NCBI GenBank assembly: GCA_964494845.1
Contig: CAZBSC010000003.1
Coordinates: forward strand, 1-44,157
Source: CAYRSA01 sp964494845
Lineage (GTDB): Bacteria > Patescibacteriota > Saccharimonadia > Saccharimonadales > JAGQNJ01
Length of the DNA stretch: 44,157 nt
Direction of reading: 5' to 3'
Below the pieces are notes generated by a model, which ran no database searches, had not been told where the DNA came from, and worked only from the letters and a program-made list of their open reading frames with translations. Position numbers and translations under genes: made by a program. Position 1 is the stretch's first letter; each line of letters starts with the position of its first letter. This document shows positions 6,475 through 14,537 of the stretch, piece after piece.

Positions 6475-7932
6475 ATGAAACAAAAATATTCAATCAAGAC
6501 AACGACATTTTTTACAGTTATTTTATTTTGTTTTCTATGTGGGCTTGGATTTGCAAGAATAGCCCCTGCTATTAACGGGAGTTGGGTTTGGTTTTTAGCA
6601 ACTACAACCCTAGTCGGGTACAGTCTGAGCAGGTTCAATAAGTTGGTACTTTTATTTTTGCTGTCTATTGCTGTATTTAGTTCTGGTTGGTGGCGTGGCG
6701 CCCAGACTCTGAATAAGTTAGAAATCTATAACGACATTAACGGGCAGACTGTAACCGTAAAAGCTAAAGCTTTGAATGATGCAGTTTATGCTGACCGCGG
6801 GCAATTAGACTTTGCTGTCGGTAAAATAGAATTATACGAACCATTGTCTGTAGATTTAATAGGCGAGATTGGGGTCAAAGGTCTTGGTCTGCCAATTGTG
6901 TACCGTGGCGACGAAGTTTTAGTGACAGGAAAAATTTACAAGAAGCGAGGTGGGCAAGTAGCAGGTATTAGCTTTGCAAAAATGAAGCTTGTTGGCCGTT
7001 CGGATTCACCAATCGATACTGTGCGACGAAATTTTGCCGCGGGCATGCAAAATGTTTTGCCAGAGCCACTGGCGTCTTTTGGTATGGGGCTGTTGATAGG
7101 GCAGCGCACGACCCTCGATTCTAAGCTTGAAGAGACACTTATTGCAGTAGGTCTAATTCATATAGTCGCGGTTTCAGGCTATAACCTTACGATAATAATT
7201 GATGCACTGAGGCGAATTTTTAGAAAGGGATCGCGCTATCAAATACTAGTTTTTTCCTTGCTGCTCATTTGTATATTTTTGCTTTTCACTGGCTACAGTC
7301 CATCGATTGTTCGTGCGGCGGTAGTCAGTAGCCTGAGTTTGGTTGCTTGGTTTTTTGGCAGAAAATTTCGCCCGATATTGTTGCTGGCATTTGTTGCTGC
7401 ATTGACCGCTGGCATAAACCCACTTTATCTTTGGTCCAATATAGGCTGGTATCTTTCGTTCACGGCATTCTTCGGGATATTAATAATTGCACCATTACTA
7501 CAAAAACGATTACTGACTAAAAAATCTAGGGAAAAAGTAGTTCCACTAGTTCTGATAGAAACAATATCAGCCCAACTGTGTACAATACCGATAATTTTGT
7601 TTGTGTTTGGCCGGCTATCAGTGGTCAGTGTACTGGCGAATGTTTTAGTGGTCCCTTTCGTGCCTCTGGGTATGTTTTTCAGTCTGATAGCTGGGATTAG
7701 TGGAATGATGCATTTAGGTTTTTCAAAACTTTTTGCACTGCCGGCACAGATAATTTTGGATTACATGTTATCTATCGCCAGTCTATTATCGCGAGTCCCG
7801 TATGCTAACATCTTGGTCAAAATCAATACCGTACAAATGATTATTGGTTATGTCATTATTCTCGCCTTAGCCTTGGCTCTGTATGTAAATACAGCTATAA
7901 AATATGATATAATAACAGATATAGAGGAGTGA
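6475..7932 (+). CDS. comEC: ComEC/Rec2-type DNA uptake channel, short form
   Basis: The 485-aa polytopic membrane protein begins with two or three hydrophobic segments, then a soluble OB-like part (about residues 75-185, VTVKAKALNDAVY onward) and the Competence domain (about 195-470). The hallmark is FGMGLLIGQRTTL followed by VGLIHIVAVSGYNLTII near residues 223-240. ComEC conducts single-stranded DNA across the cytoplasmic membrane during natural transformation. The C-terminal metallo-beta-lactamase domain of longer ComEC proteins is absent, so a separate nuclease would be needed. With the type IV pilus genes and recA in the same window, DNA uptake is a coherent capability. Its stop lies 8 nt before yebC. 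Confidence 0.9.
   Translation: MKQKYSIKTTTFFTVILFCFLCGLGFARIAPAINGSWVWFLATTTLVGYSLSRFNKLVLLFLLSIAVFSSGWWRGAQTLNKLEIYNDINGQTVTVKAKALNDAVYADRGQLDFAVGKIELYEPLSVDLIGEIGVKGLGLPIVYRGDEVLVTGKIYKKRGGQVAGISFAKMKLVGRSDSPIDTVRRNFAAGMQNVLPEPLASFGMGLLIGQRTTLDSKLEETLIAVGLIHIVAVSGYNLTIIIDALRRIFRKGSRYQILVFSLLLICIFLLFTGYSPSIVRAAVVSSLSLVAWFFGRKFRPILLLAFVAALTAGINPLYLWSNIGWYLSFTAFFGILIIAPLLQKRLLTKKSREKVVPLVLIETISAQLCTIPIILFVFGRLSVVSVLANVLVVPFVPLGMFFSLIAGISGMMHLGFSKLFALPAQIILDYMLSIASLLSRVPYANILVKINTVQMIIGYVIILALALALYVNTAIKYDIITDIEE
7908..7929 (+). promoter_or_regulatory. Internal promoter and ribosome binding site of yebC
   Basis: TATAAT at 7908-7913, inside the end of comEC, would start a transcript near 7920; GAGGAG at 7924-7929 is a Shine-Dalgarno sequence 11 nt before ATG 7941. 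Confidence 0.55.
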
Positions 7933-7940
7933 TTTTTCCA

Positions 7941-8201
7941 ATGTCTGGACATAGCAAATGGTCAACAATCAAAAGGCAAAAAGGCGCAAAAGANNNNNNN
8001 NNNNNNNNNNNNNNNNNNNNNNNNNNNNNNNNNNNNNNNNNNNNNNNNNNNNNNNNNNNNNNNNNNNNNNNNNNNNNNNNNNNNNNNNNNNNNGTACAAA
8101 TAAATGACGAAGTTACTCAAGGCAAGGTTATGCGTTTGATGGAAGCCTTAGAGGGTTTGGACGATATAACAAACACCCATACAAATTTTGACATAGCTTG
8201 A
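7941..8201 (+). CDS. yebC: YebC/PmpR family protein, interrupted by a sequence gap
   Basis: The N-terminal MSGHSKWSTIKRQKGAK is the highly conserved opening of YebC/PmpR proteins, and the part after the gap, ending in LEGLDDITNTHTNFDIA, is their characteristic C-terminus. Family members are about 240 aa, whereas only about 52 residues are readable, so roughly 550 nt of coding sequence is missing and the 100 N are a placeholder, not a measured length. YebC proteins were first described as transcription regulators and are now also linked to relief of ribosome stalling at proline runs. The true start is ATG 7941 with an SD; a longer in-frame extension from 7929 overlaps comEC and is not needed. 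Confidence 0.92.
   Translation: MSGHSKWSTIKRQKGAKXXXXXXXXXXXXXXXXXXXXXXXXXXXXXXXXXXVQINDEVTQGKVMRLMEALEGLDDITNTHTNFDIA
7994..8093. other. Assembly gap (100 N)
   Basis: Exactly 100 N inside yebC. From the family length the real gap should be about 0.55 kb. Confidence 0.95.
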
Positions 8202-8211
8202 GACTTTTTTA

Positions 8212-8240
8212 TTGACATTAACTTGGGCCAGGGCCACAAT
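8212..8240 (+). promoter_or_regulatory. Possible promoter of the lamin-tail surface protein
   Basis: TTGACA at 8212-8217, a 17-nt spacer and CACAAT at 8235-8240. The -10 is weak. Confidence 0.4.
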
Positions 8241-8272
8241 GCTGGTTAACATAAGTTTAAAAAACAAAAAAC

Positions 8273-10030
8273 ATGTTGCAAAAACTAAAAATAGTCCTGG
8301 CCTCGTTTTTACTGTTTTGCTCATTATGGCCCAGTTTTCCAACAGCCAATGCACAGAGCAGCAACGTTGTTTTTAGTGAACTACAAACTGGGGGTCTCGG
8401 AGCAGGAGCCGCAGCCCAAGAATTTATAGAGATTTATAACAACTCCGCGTTAGAGGTTAACATAACCGGTTGGAAAATTGTTTATAGCACTAGCACTGAC
8501 AGTTCTCCAAAAGAATTAGCGAATTTTACGGGCGTGATAAAACCAAGCAGCTATATTTTGCTAGTTTCGCCAACATACCCCGTCCCAGATGGGATAGTGC
8601 CTGACTTTGCGTTCGAATATACAGGCGGATTGGCTAGTACTGGCGGTCACCTAAAGCTGCTTGATTCTAGTGCAACCGTGATAGACAAGCTCGGATGGGG
8701 CACAGCCTCACAGCCCGAGACAACGGCAACACCAGCGCCCGCCGGAGGAAGCACTCTAAACAGAAAAACTGATGTAAACAATTTGCTGGACTCTGATAAT
8801 AATGCCCAGGATTTTCTCGTATCAACTACTGTTTCACCTCAGGGTGGTGGTCTCGGTCCAGTGCCACTACCAATTCCGCCGGACGAATGCCCGAATATAG
8901 TCGGATTACAAACTGTAATTCCTGAAGGGTTTGTAAAGAATCAGGCGGGAGATTGTGTGGCTCAGCCTATTCCTGATCCAACTCCGGACCCGGATCCCAC
9001 CCCAGATCCCGCCCCAGACCCAGACCCATCACCTGATCCTAGCCCGGAGCCCACTATAACTTACGCAAATGTATACATTAGCGAACTATTACCTAACCCA
9101 GCTAGCCCAAAAACGGATAGCGAAGACGAGTTCGTGGAATTGTACAATCCAAATAATTATCAAGTGAATCTTAATAATTACGTTATTCAAACAGGCAGCG
9201 ATAATCAGTATCACTACACGTTGCCAGAAATTACCCTGGAAGCACACCAATACAAAAGCTTTTATTCGGAAACGACAAGTTTAATCCTCGGCAATACAAC
9301 TAGCAAAGCACGAATCTTGGCGCCTGACAACGAAGTTGTTGGTGAAAGTCCTGATTATGAAAACGTAGGCGAAGATGAAGCTTGGGCGCTGATTGGGTCT
9401 AGTTGGCAAGCAACTAATCAGCCAACGCCTAATGCAGAAAATTTAGCCAGTATTTCTATCCCAGATTCTGGTGGAAAAGGGGCTGATGACACTACTTTGA
9501 CGTCATGCCCGCCGGGTAAATATCGAAACCCAGAAACCAACAGATGCAAAAACATCGAGGTTGCTTCAATTTTGACCCCGTGCAAGGCAGGCCAGTATAG
9601 GAGTGTCGAGACCAATCGTTGCCGCAAGTTGAGCACGCTCGGAACGTCACTAACTGCCTGCGCGCCTGGCCAATACCGGAACGCACAGACAAATAGATGC
9701 AGAAAAATAAGCAGTGCCAGTGCTGGAGTGGTCCCGTGCAAAGTTGGTCAATACAGGAACCCAGAAACCAATAGGTGCCGGAAACTTGCTTCTGCGAAAA
9801 CGGTGGCTCCGTGTAAGGAGGGGTATGAACGCAATCAAGATACAAATCGTTGCCGCAAAGTACTGGCAGCTACCGCTAATAATCCGCTTACAGATGTTGC
9901 ATCTGTTGCATCAAAACCGGTCAGCTACCCAGTGATTGGCATTGTTGCGGTTTTTGCCTTAGGGTACGGAATTTTTGAATACAGACAAGATATTCGCAAG
10001 CATCTGTCAAAGCTAAAAATAAAAAAGTAA
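8273..10030 (+). CDS. Cell-surface protein with two lamin-tail domains and five Cys repeats
   Basis: The 585-aa protein has a signal peptide (cleavage expected near ANAQ|S, residue 28), a first lamin-tail-like domain (about 29-143, FIEIYNNSALEVNITGWKI), a Pro/Asp linker of PDPT/PDPS units (about 235-265), a second lamin-tail domain (about 268-375, EFVELYNPNNYQVNLNNYV), then five tandem repeats of C-x2-G-x-YRN-x2-TNRC-R/K type between residues 412 and 528, and a C-terminal transmembrane helix (about 553-572) with a basic tail. The repeats are about 26 residues apart with two Cys each. The layout fits a stalk-like anchored surface protein, perhaps in host contact; that role is inference. Confidence 0.82.
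   Translation: MLQKLKIVLASFLLFCSLWPSFPTANAQSSNVVFSELQTGGLGAGAAAQEFIEIYNNSALEVNITGWKIVYSTSTDSSPKELANFTGVIKPSSYILLVSPTYPVPDGIVPDFAFEYTGGLASTGGHLKLLDSSATVIDKLGWGTASQPETTATPAPAGGSTLNRKTDVNNLLDSDNNAQDFLVSTTVSPQGGGLGPVPLPIPPDECPNIVGLQTVIPEGFVKNQAGDCVAQPIPDPTPDPDPTPDPAPDPDPSPDPSPEPTITYANVYISELLPNPASPKTDSEDEFVELYNPNNYQVNLNNYVIQTGSDNQYHYTLPEITLEAHQYKSFYSETTSLILGNTTSKARILAPDNEVVGESPDYENVGEDEAWALIGSSWQATNQPTPNAENLASISIPDSGGKGADDTTLTSCPPGKYRNPETNRCKNIEVASILTPCKAGQYRSVETNRCRKLSTLGTSLTACAPGQYRNAQTNRCRKISSASAGVVPCKVGQYRNPETNRCRKLASAKTVAPCKEGYERNQDTNRCRKVLAATANNPLTDVASVASKPVSYPVIGIVAVFALGYGIFEYRQDIRKHLSKLKIKK
9506..9865 (+). repeat. Five tandem repeats coding for CxxGxYRNxxTNRC units
   Basis: About 75-85 nt period, degenerate at the DNA level but clear at the protein level; codes for the Cys-repeat region of the lamin-tail protein. 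Confidence 0.8.
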
Positions 10031-10033
10031 CTG

Positions 10034-10039
10034 TATAAT
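10034..10039 (+). promoter_or_regulatory. -10 box (leaderless start) of ruvC
   Basis: TATAAT, 6 nt before ATG 10046. Confidence 0.6.
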
Positions 10040-10045
10040 TATAAT

Positions 10046-10516
10046 ATGAGAATATTGGGAATTGATCCAGGCACAGGAATTTTGGGATTTGGTGTTATTG
10101 ATGCAGAAAAAAACTCCGTTAGTTTGGTTGATGCTGGGGTCATAAAAACGCCGGTGCACCAAGCAGATTCAGATAGGTTAGAAACCATTTTTAATGAACT
10201 GAGTGAAATTATTGCTGAGTGCAAGCCTACGGTTATGTCGGTAGAGAAATTATTCTTTGCGCAAAACGTTACAACGGCCATGTCCGTATCACAAGCGCGA
10301 GGAGTAGTTCTACTACTGGGCAAACAACATAAAATGCAACTACACGAATATACTCCCCAACAAATCAAGCAGGCACTGACGGGTTATGGCAAGGCTGAGA
10401 AAGCCCAGATTCAAGAAATGGTCCGGACGATTTTGAAACTAAAATCTATTCCAAAACCTGACGATGCCGCAGACGCACTAGCGGCCGCTATCTGTTGTAG
10501 CATGAATATGCAATAA
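10046..10516 (+). CDS. ruvC: Holliday junction endonuclease RuvC
   Basis: The 156-aa protein is a full-length RuvC, the RNase H-fold nuclease that resolves Holliday junctions. Visible active-site elements are Asp7 in ILGIDPGTG, Glu67 in SVEKLFF and the acidic pair in PKPDDAADALA near residues 138-143. The Q-rich EYTPQQIKQALTGYGKAEK (about 101-119) is the conserved DNA-contact segment. It opens the ruvC-ruvA-ruvB stretch and carries its own TATAAT 6 nt before the ATG. Confidence 0.95.
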   Translation: MRILGIDPGTGILGFGVIDAEKNSVSLVDAGVIKTPVHQADSDRLETIFNELSEIIAECKPTVMSVEKLFFAQNVTTAMSVSQARGVVLLLGKQHKMQLHEYTPQQIKQALTGYGKAEKAQIQEMVRTILKLKSIPKPDDAADALAAAICCSMNMQ

Positions 10517-10525
10517 TAGACGTAT

Positions 10526-10930
10526 ATGAAAAAGTATTTTGTTGCATATAGATTTACAGGTGAAGACCCTGATGTTTTGCATGATAGAATGTCGACTGTT
10601 GTGGACTCTCTAAAAAAAGTTGGGATAGATGGATTCTGTAATTTATTTGATGAAAAAGAGTACCAAAAGTCAAAGTTTGGTGCAAAAGAGATTATGGATA
10701 TAGCCTTCAATAAAATTGATAATAGCGAGGGCGTATTTGTAATTATAGCCTCCGATGATAAAAGCGAGGGACTATTAATGGAGATTGGCTATGCATATGC
10801 TAAGAAAAAGCACATTATTGTTGCCGTACACGAAGATGCTACGACTTATGCACCTTCAATAGGAAATCAATCTATAGTTTGGAAAGATAATAAAGATCTA
10901 GCATCTAAAATAGAGGCAATGAAATTATGA
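10526..10930 (+). CDS. Nucleoside 2-deoxyribosyltransferase-like protein
   Basis: The 134-aa product resembles the nucleoside 2-deoxyribosyltransferase fold: an N-terminal beta strand KKYFVAYRF, a helix, a strand EGVFVIIAS, and the helix GLLMEIGYAYAKKKHIIVAV (about 85-104) with the Glu that is the nucleophile position in the family. Such enzymes cleave or exchange N-glycosidic bonds of deoxynucleosides or related compounds. The usual substrate-binding sites are only partly recognisable, so the activity is uncertain. The gene sits between ruvC and ruvA and its stop overlaps the ruvA start (ATGA), so it is co-translated with the recombination genes. Confidence 0.68.
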   Translation: MKKYFVAYRFTGEDPDVLHDRMSTVVDSLKKVGIDGFCNLFDEKEYQKSKFGAKEIMDIAFNKIDNSEGVFVIIASDDKSEGLLMEIGYAYAKKKHIIVAVHEDATTYAPSIGNQSIVWKDNKDLASKIEAMKL

Positions 10931-11508
10931 TTGCAACACTCGCGGGAATTGTTTCGGAAAAATTTGTTGATTCTATTGTTGTTGATGTGAATGGAGTTGG
11001 TTATGGGTTACTTATAACAGCAGATGATTATGCAAAATTACCATTGGATGAAAAAGCAAAGCTATACGTTTATGAGCATATCCGCGAAGCGTCACACGAG
11101 CTATTTGGTTTTAGCAGGATCGAGACAAAGCAGCTTTTCGAGCAACTGTTGAGCGTTAAAAATGTTGGACCAAAAGTAGCATTGGCAGTGCTAGACATTG
11201 GATCCGGTGATTACGTGCGGTCTGCGATCGCAGCCGGCGAAGTCAAAACCCTTCAGACAGCCAAAGGCGTAGGTAAACGTGCTGCCGAGCAAATTGTGGT
11301 AGAGCTACGAGATAAAGTCGGAATTGCCGCAGGTACAGGCGCAGATGACATTATAAATCGTGGCAGCGTTAACCAAAGTGATGAGGCTGTACAGGCGCTC
11401 GTAGCATTAGGCTACCAAGAAATAGACGCCCAGCTAGCCTTGCAAAACATCGATAAAACCCTCTCAACCGAAGAAAGAATCAAACAAGCGCTAAAAGGAG
11501 TTCGATAA
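10927..11508 (+). CDS. ruvA: Holliday junction branch migration protein RuvA
   Basis: A 193-aa RuvA with domain I (OB fold, about 1-62, MIATLAGIVSEK onward), domain II with two helix-hairpin-helix motifs (LLSVKNVGPKVALAVLD near 77-93 and LQTAKGVGKRAAEQIV near 111-126) and domain III at the C-terminus (about 145-193, EAVQALVALGYQ), which contacts RuvB. RuvA tetramers hold the four-way junction. The start overlaps the previous stop by 4 nt and the stop overlaps the next start by 1 nt (TAATG). Confidence 0.95.
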   Translation: MIATLAGIVSEKFVDSIVVDVNGVGYGLLITADDYAKLPLDEKAKLYVYEHIREASHELFGFSRIETKQLFEQLLSVKNVGPKVALAVLDIGSGDYVRSAIAAGEVKTLQTAKGVGKRAAEQIVVELRDKVGIAAGTGADDIINRGSVNQSDEAVQALVALGYQEIDAQLALQNIDKTLSTEERIKQALKGVR

Positions 11509-12425
11509 TGGCGATTGATATAAGAAAAATTTCCAAATTGGGGTTGGGTGGCTTAAAAGATTTTGACCCCTCAATTAATCAACAGCAGCAAATCGAGGCC
11601 GTCACATATACTCTCAATCAAGGAGTAAGTTATGCTGAGGTAACGATGTGGTATTCCGAAGGACATGCAGCTGAAATATTGGCGCAATCTATTGCTGCCA
11701 GCAAGAAGGATAGAGAAGAAATATTCTTGTCACAGGCAATTTATGAATACGATCACCCTACTTTCGAGACCATAGATAACGAGTTAATTGACCTTCATCA
11801 TATTTTTGAGACAGATTATAGTGATGCAATTACTCTGCCAATGAACAGTTTTAATAAGTATGGATTTGATAAGGTATGTAATTGGCTAGACAAAAAGATT
11901 ATTAATGGACAAACACGGTATGTAAGCACCACTAATGCCGATAAAGAATTTTTAGAACTTCTTCATAAAAGGTTCGGTGATAAACTTTTTGCTCACGAAG
12001 TGCACATTAATTTTGAAATACGTGAAATGGAACGATTAAAAATAATCGCAACCGCAGATAAGTTTGGTGTACGAAATGTTATTGCTCAACCGCTTAGACG
12101 TAATCGTACGGCTCTCCACGAGTGGCCTTTACTTACTGAGATTGCTAAAAAATATAACGCTACACAGAATCAAATAATCTTGGCTTGGATGGTAGCTCGC
12201 AATTTTTTGCCACTTATCAAGTCAACAAATACCAAGCACATTAATGAAAATTTAGGAGCACTTGAAATTTTGCTTGAAGATTCAGGCATAGTTAGAATTA
12301 ATAACTGGTTGCCCAATTATAAGCTTCCAGAAATTGATTGGCATAATACAGGAGTTGGCGTAACACCGCATCAACTTGCTAACGTATTTGATGATGACTA
12401 TAAAGAACAAATGAAAGCTAAATAA
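11508..12425 (+). CDS. Aldo/keto reductase-like protein with altered catalytic tetrad
   Basis: The 305-aa protein follows the aldo/keto reductase barrel: LGLGGLKDF at the start, YAEVTMWYSEG where the family has its Asp-Tyr motif, and PLIKSTNTKHINENLGAL near residues 232-249, which matches the conserved nicotinamide-cofactor segment. Of the usual Asp-Tyr-Lys-His tetrad only the Tyr is clear: Asp appears as Glu, the Lys position reads SQ in FLSQAIYEY, and the His strand reads DYSDAITLP. It may be a non-catalytic or unusual member; this is my manual alignment. AAAGGAG lies 7 nt before the ATG. The gene is squeezed between ruvA and ruvB, and looks AT-richer than its neighbours. Confidence 0.72.
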   Translation: MAIDIRKISKLGLGGLKDFDPSINQQQQIEAVTYTLNQGVSYAEVTMWYSEGHAAEILAQSIAASKKDREEIFLSQAIYEYDHPTFETIDNELIDLHHIFETDYSDAITLPMNSFNKYGFDKVCNWLDKKIINGQTRYVSTTNADKEFLELLHKRFGDKLFAHEVHINFEIREMERLKIIATADKFGVRNVIAQPLRRNRTALHEWPLLTEIAKKYNATQNQIILAWMVARNFLPLIKSTNTKHINENLGALEILLEDSGIVRINNWLPNYKLPEIDWHNTGVGVTPHQLANVFDDDYKEQMKAK

Positions 12426-13457
12426 ATGGCGATTGAGCGGATAACACAACCAGACGAACCAGACAACAAAGACGAGCAAGAGCTCGAAGTGACACTGCGG
12501 CCGAAAGATTTCGCCAACTACATTGGTCAGGAGAGAATTAAAAAGAATCTTCAATTATCAATTGATGCAGCTAAAAAACGTGGCGAGCCAGTTGACCACG
12601 TATTGTTGTATGGTCCACCCGGGCTGGGCAAGACTACACTGGCTAGTGTAATAGCTAACGAGATGGGTGCGCAGATTAGAATCACTAGCGGCCCAGCTAT
12701 CGAACGTGCAGGGGATCTGGCTAGCCTGCTGACTAATTTGCAAGATGGTGACATATTATTTATTGATGAAATCCACAGGCTTCATAGGTCAGTTGAAGAA
12801 GTTTTGTATAGTGCAATGGAAGATTTCAAACTGGATATAATGTTAGGCAAAGGACCAAGCGCGAAAAGCCTAAGGTTGGACCTGCCGAAGTTTACGATTA
12901 TTGGCGCGACTACCAGAACTGGTGCATTAGCTGCCCCACTGCGTGACAGATTTGGCATGATACATCGCCTAGAATTCTACACACCAGAGGAAATTGCCAA
13001 GATAATAAAGCGATCTGCCGGGATACTCGGGGTAAAAATAGATGAACCAGCTGCTATTGAACTAGCAAAGCGAGCCCGTTTAACGCCAAGAATTGCCAAC
13101 AGACTACTTAAACGTGTACGAGATTATGCTGACGTTAACGGTGATGGAATTATAGATAATCCAATCAGCCTAAAAGCACTAAAACTACTCGAAATAGATG
13201 AATTAGGTCTTGACCCATCTGACCGCAGGTTATTGCTGGCAGTTATAGATAACTATAATGGTGGGCCAGTGGGGCTGGAGACTTTAGCTGCGCTGACAAG
13301 TGAAGAGCGGACAACTATCGAGGACTTTCACGAGCCTTATTTGCTACAGATAGGATTACTGGAGAGGACTCCAAGAGGGCGAAAAACCACACCAAAGGCA
13401 CATAAACATCTGAAGAAAACTATAAAACCATCCAGCGATCAACAAACACTGGTATAA
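12426..13457 (+). CDS. ruvB: Holliday junction helicase RuvB
   Basis: The 343-aa RuvB ATPase has Walker A GPPGLGKT at residues 63-70, Walker B LFIDEIHRL near 111-119, sensor 1 and arginine finger region TTRTGALAAPLRDRFG (about 161-176), and the C-terminal winged helix with LERTPRGRKTTPKAHKHL (about 314-331). RuvB hexamers drive branch migration on RuvA-bound junctions. The ATG follows the stop of the reductase-like gene directly. No good SD is visible, so translational coupling is likely. Confidence 0.96.
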   Translation: MAIERITQPDEPDNKDEQELEVTLRPKDFANYIGQERIKKNLQLSIDAAKKRGEPVDHVLLYGPPGLGKTTLASVIANEMGAQIRITSGPAIERAGDLASLLTNLQDGDILFIDEIHRLHRSVEEVLYSAMEDFKLDIMLGKGPSAKSLRLDLPKFTIIGATTRTGALAAPLRDRFGMIHRLEFYTPEEIAKIIKRSAGILGVKIDEPAAIELAKRARLTPRIANRLLKRVRDYADVNGDGIIDNPISLKALKLLEIDELGLDPSDRRLLLAVIDNYNGGPVGLETLAALTSEERTTIEDFHEPYLLQIGLLERTPRGRKTTPKAHKHLKKTIKPSSDQQTLV

Positions 13458-13458
13458 T
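13453..13458 (+). promoter_or_regulatory. -10 box of the PH-domain membrane protein
   Basis: TATAAT, 11 nt before ATG 13470; leader of about 4 nt expected. It overlaps the ruvB stop codon. Confidence 0.5.
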
Positions 13459-13469
13459 AGGCGAGTATT

Positions 13470-14189
13470 ATGGAACCACAACAGCCAACAGAAAACCAGG
13501 GGTCAATGCCCGCGGACTCATTTCAGCAACCTCAAATGTCGAACCAGATTCAGCAGGCCAACCCTTTAGTGCCCGGTGGCCAGACTCAGGCGAAATCAAA
13601 TATCCCAAGGACACCTGACCAGGGACGTAGTCATTTATCTACGGTCGGCAAAAAATATTTTAGCTTAATCGAATTCGATGATCAAGAAGAACTATTACTA
13701 GAGATAAGAAAACATCCATTTGGTCTTTTTATTATTCTGTTTACTGGATTTTTTATATCTCTGGCTGTTTTTGCAGTGATAATCACCCTGGCAGCAAGTA
13801 ACTTCTTAGAAACACTGGGTTTTGCAGGCGCTAATGCATTGGTTGCTTTCATCGGGTTTATTTTGTCTATTTTGATTCTACTTGTGACAGTAATCAACGC
13901 TCAGCTTTACCGAAATAACGTGGTATATGTTACCAATGAAAAGTTGGCGCAAATGTTATTCATTACATTATTCAATCGCAAAATTTCTCAACTTAGCATT
14001 GGTGACGTACAAGATGTTACAGTTTCGCAGAATGGTTTTCTACCGAACCTAATTGGTTATGGAACTCTAGTAGTGGAAACTGCCGGTGAACAGCAAAACT
14101 ACACATTCACGTTTGTACCAAATCCCTACGAGACTTCAAAAGTGATAATTAATGCTCATGAAAATAGCATTCACTCATACGGCAATTAA
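13470..14189 (+). CDS. Membrane protein with bacterial PH-like (bPH2) domain
   Basis: The 239-aa protein starts with a Gln/Pro-rich disordered stretch (about 1-55), followed by a short amphipathic region, two transmembrane helices (about 84-108 and 115-142) and a C-terminal PH-like domain (about 145-235) with NVVYVTNEKLAQ, NRKISQLSIGDVQDV and GYGTLVVETAG. This is the usual layout of small YdbT/bPH2 membrane proteins, whose function is not established. It has its own promoter box and converges on the pilus cluster. Confidence 0.75.
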   Translation: MEPQQPTENQGSMPADSFQQPQMSNQIQQANPLVPGGQTQAKSNIPRTPDQGRSHLSTVGKKYFSLIEFDDQEELLLEIRKHPFGLFIILFTGFFISLAVFAVIITLAASNFLETLGFAGANALVAFIGFILSILILLVTVINAQLYRNNVVYVTNEKLAQMLFITLFNRKISQLSIGDVQDVTVSQNGFLPNLIGYGTLVVETAGEQQNYTFTFVPNPYETSKVIINAHENSIHSYGN

Positions 14190-14219
14190 ATTGCTCTAAT
14201 AATCAATAGTATACTTTAA

Positions 14220-14537
14220 CTATTCCTGGAATGGATTATCTCTTGCCTTGTCAAATAATGTTTTGACTTCAATATTTGAGCTTTCTAATTTTTCTATTTT
14301 TGTAATTACATCTTTGTCGATTCGGGGCGCATTTAGTTCGTTGACCTTTTGGGTCAGTACTGCATCCGCTGGTTCCTGGGATGCAAAGTATCTAATTCTG
14401 AGCACCAGGAATCCATAAGCACCGAGAACAACCAGAATAACAATAAACACAGCATATTCTTTAAATTTATCAAGAACACTCAATAGTTTTGGCGTTATGT
14501 TTTTCAGGTCTAGGTTCATATTCACTTTCATATTCAT
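14220..14537 (-). CDS. Small pilus-cluster membrane protein in the PilP position
   Basis: The 105-aa protein has a cytoplasmic N-terminus, one transmembrane helix (about residues 27-47) and a periplasm-side polar tail ending NPFQE. It overlaps pilO by 4 nt and ends the pilM-pilN-pilO run, where other bacteria have pilP. It has no lipobox and no recognisable PilP beta domain, so it is a positional analogue. It may assist the PilMNO inner-membrane platform (inference). Confidence 0.65.
   Translation of the reverse strand: MNMKVNMNLDLKNITPKLLSVLDKFKEYAVFIVILVVLGAYGFLVLRIRYFASQEPADAVLTQKVNELNAPRIDKDVITKIEKLESSNIEVKTLFDKARDNPFQE

Noticed and set aside
9418..9845. Several minus-strand frames opposite the Cys repeats
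   Set aside because: Produced by the repeat composition of the sense gene.
9506..9865. CRISPR-like array
   Set aside because: Periodicity is about 80 nt, in frame and degenerate at DNA level; it codes for protein repeats, with no Cas genes nearby.
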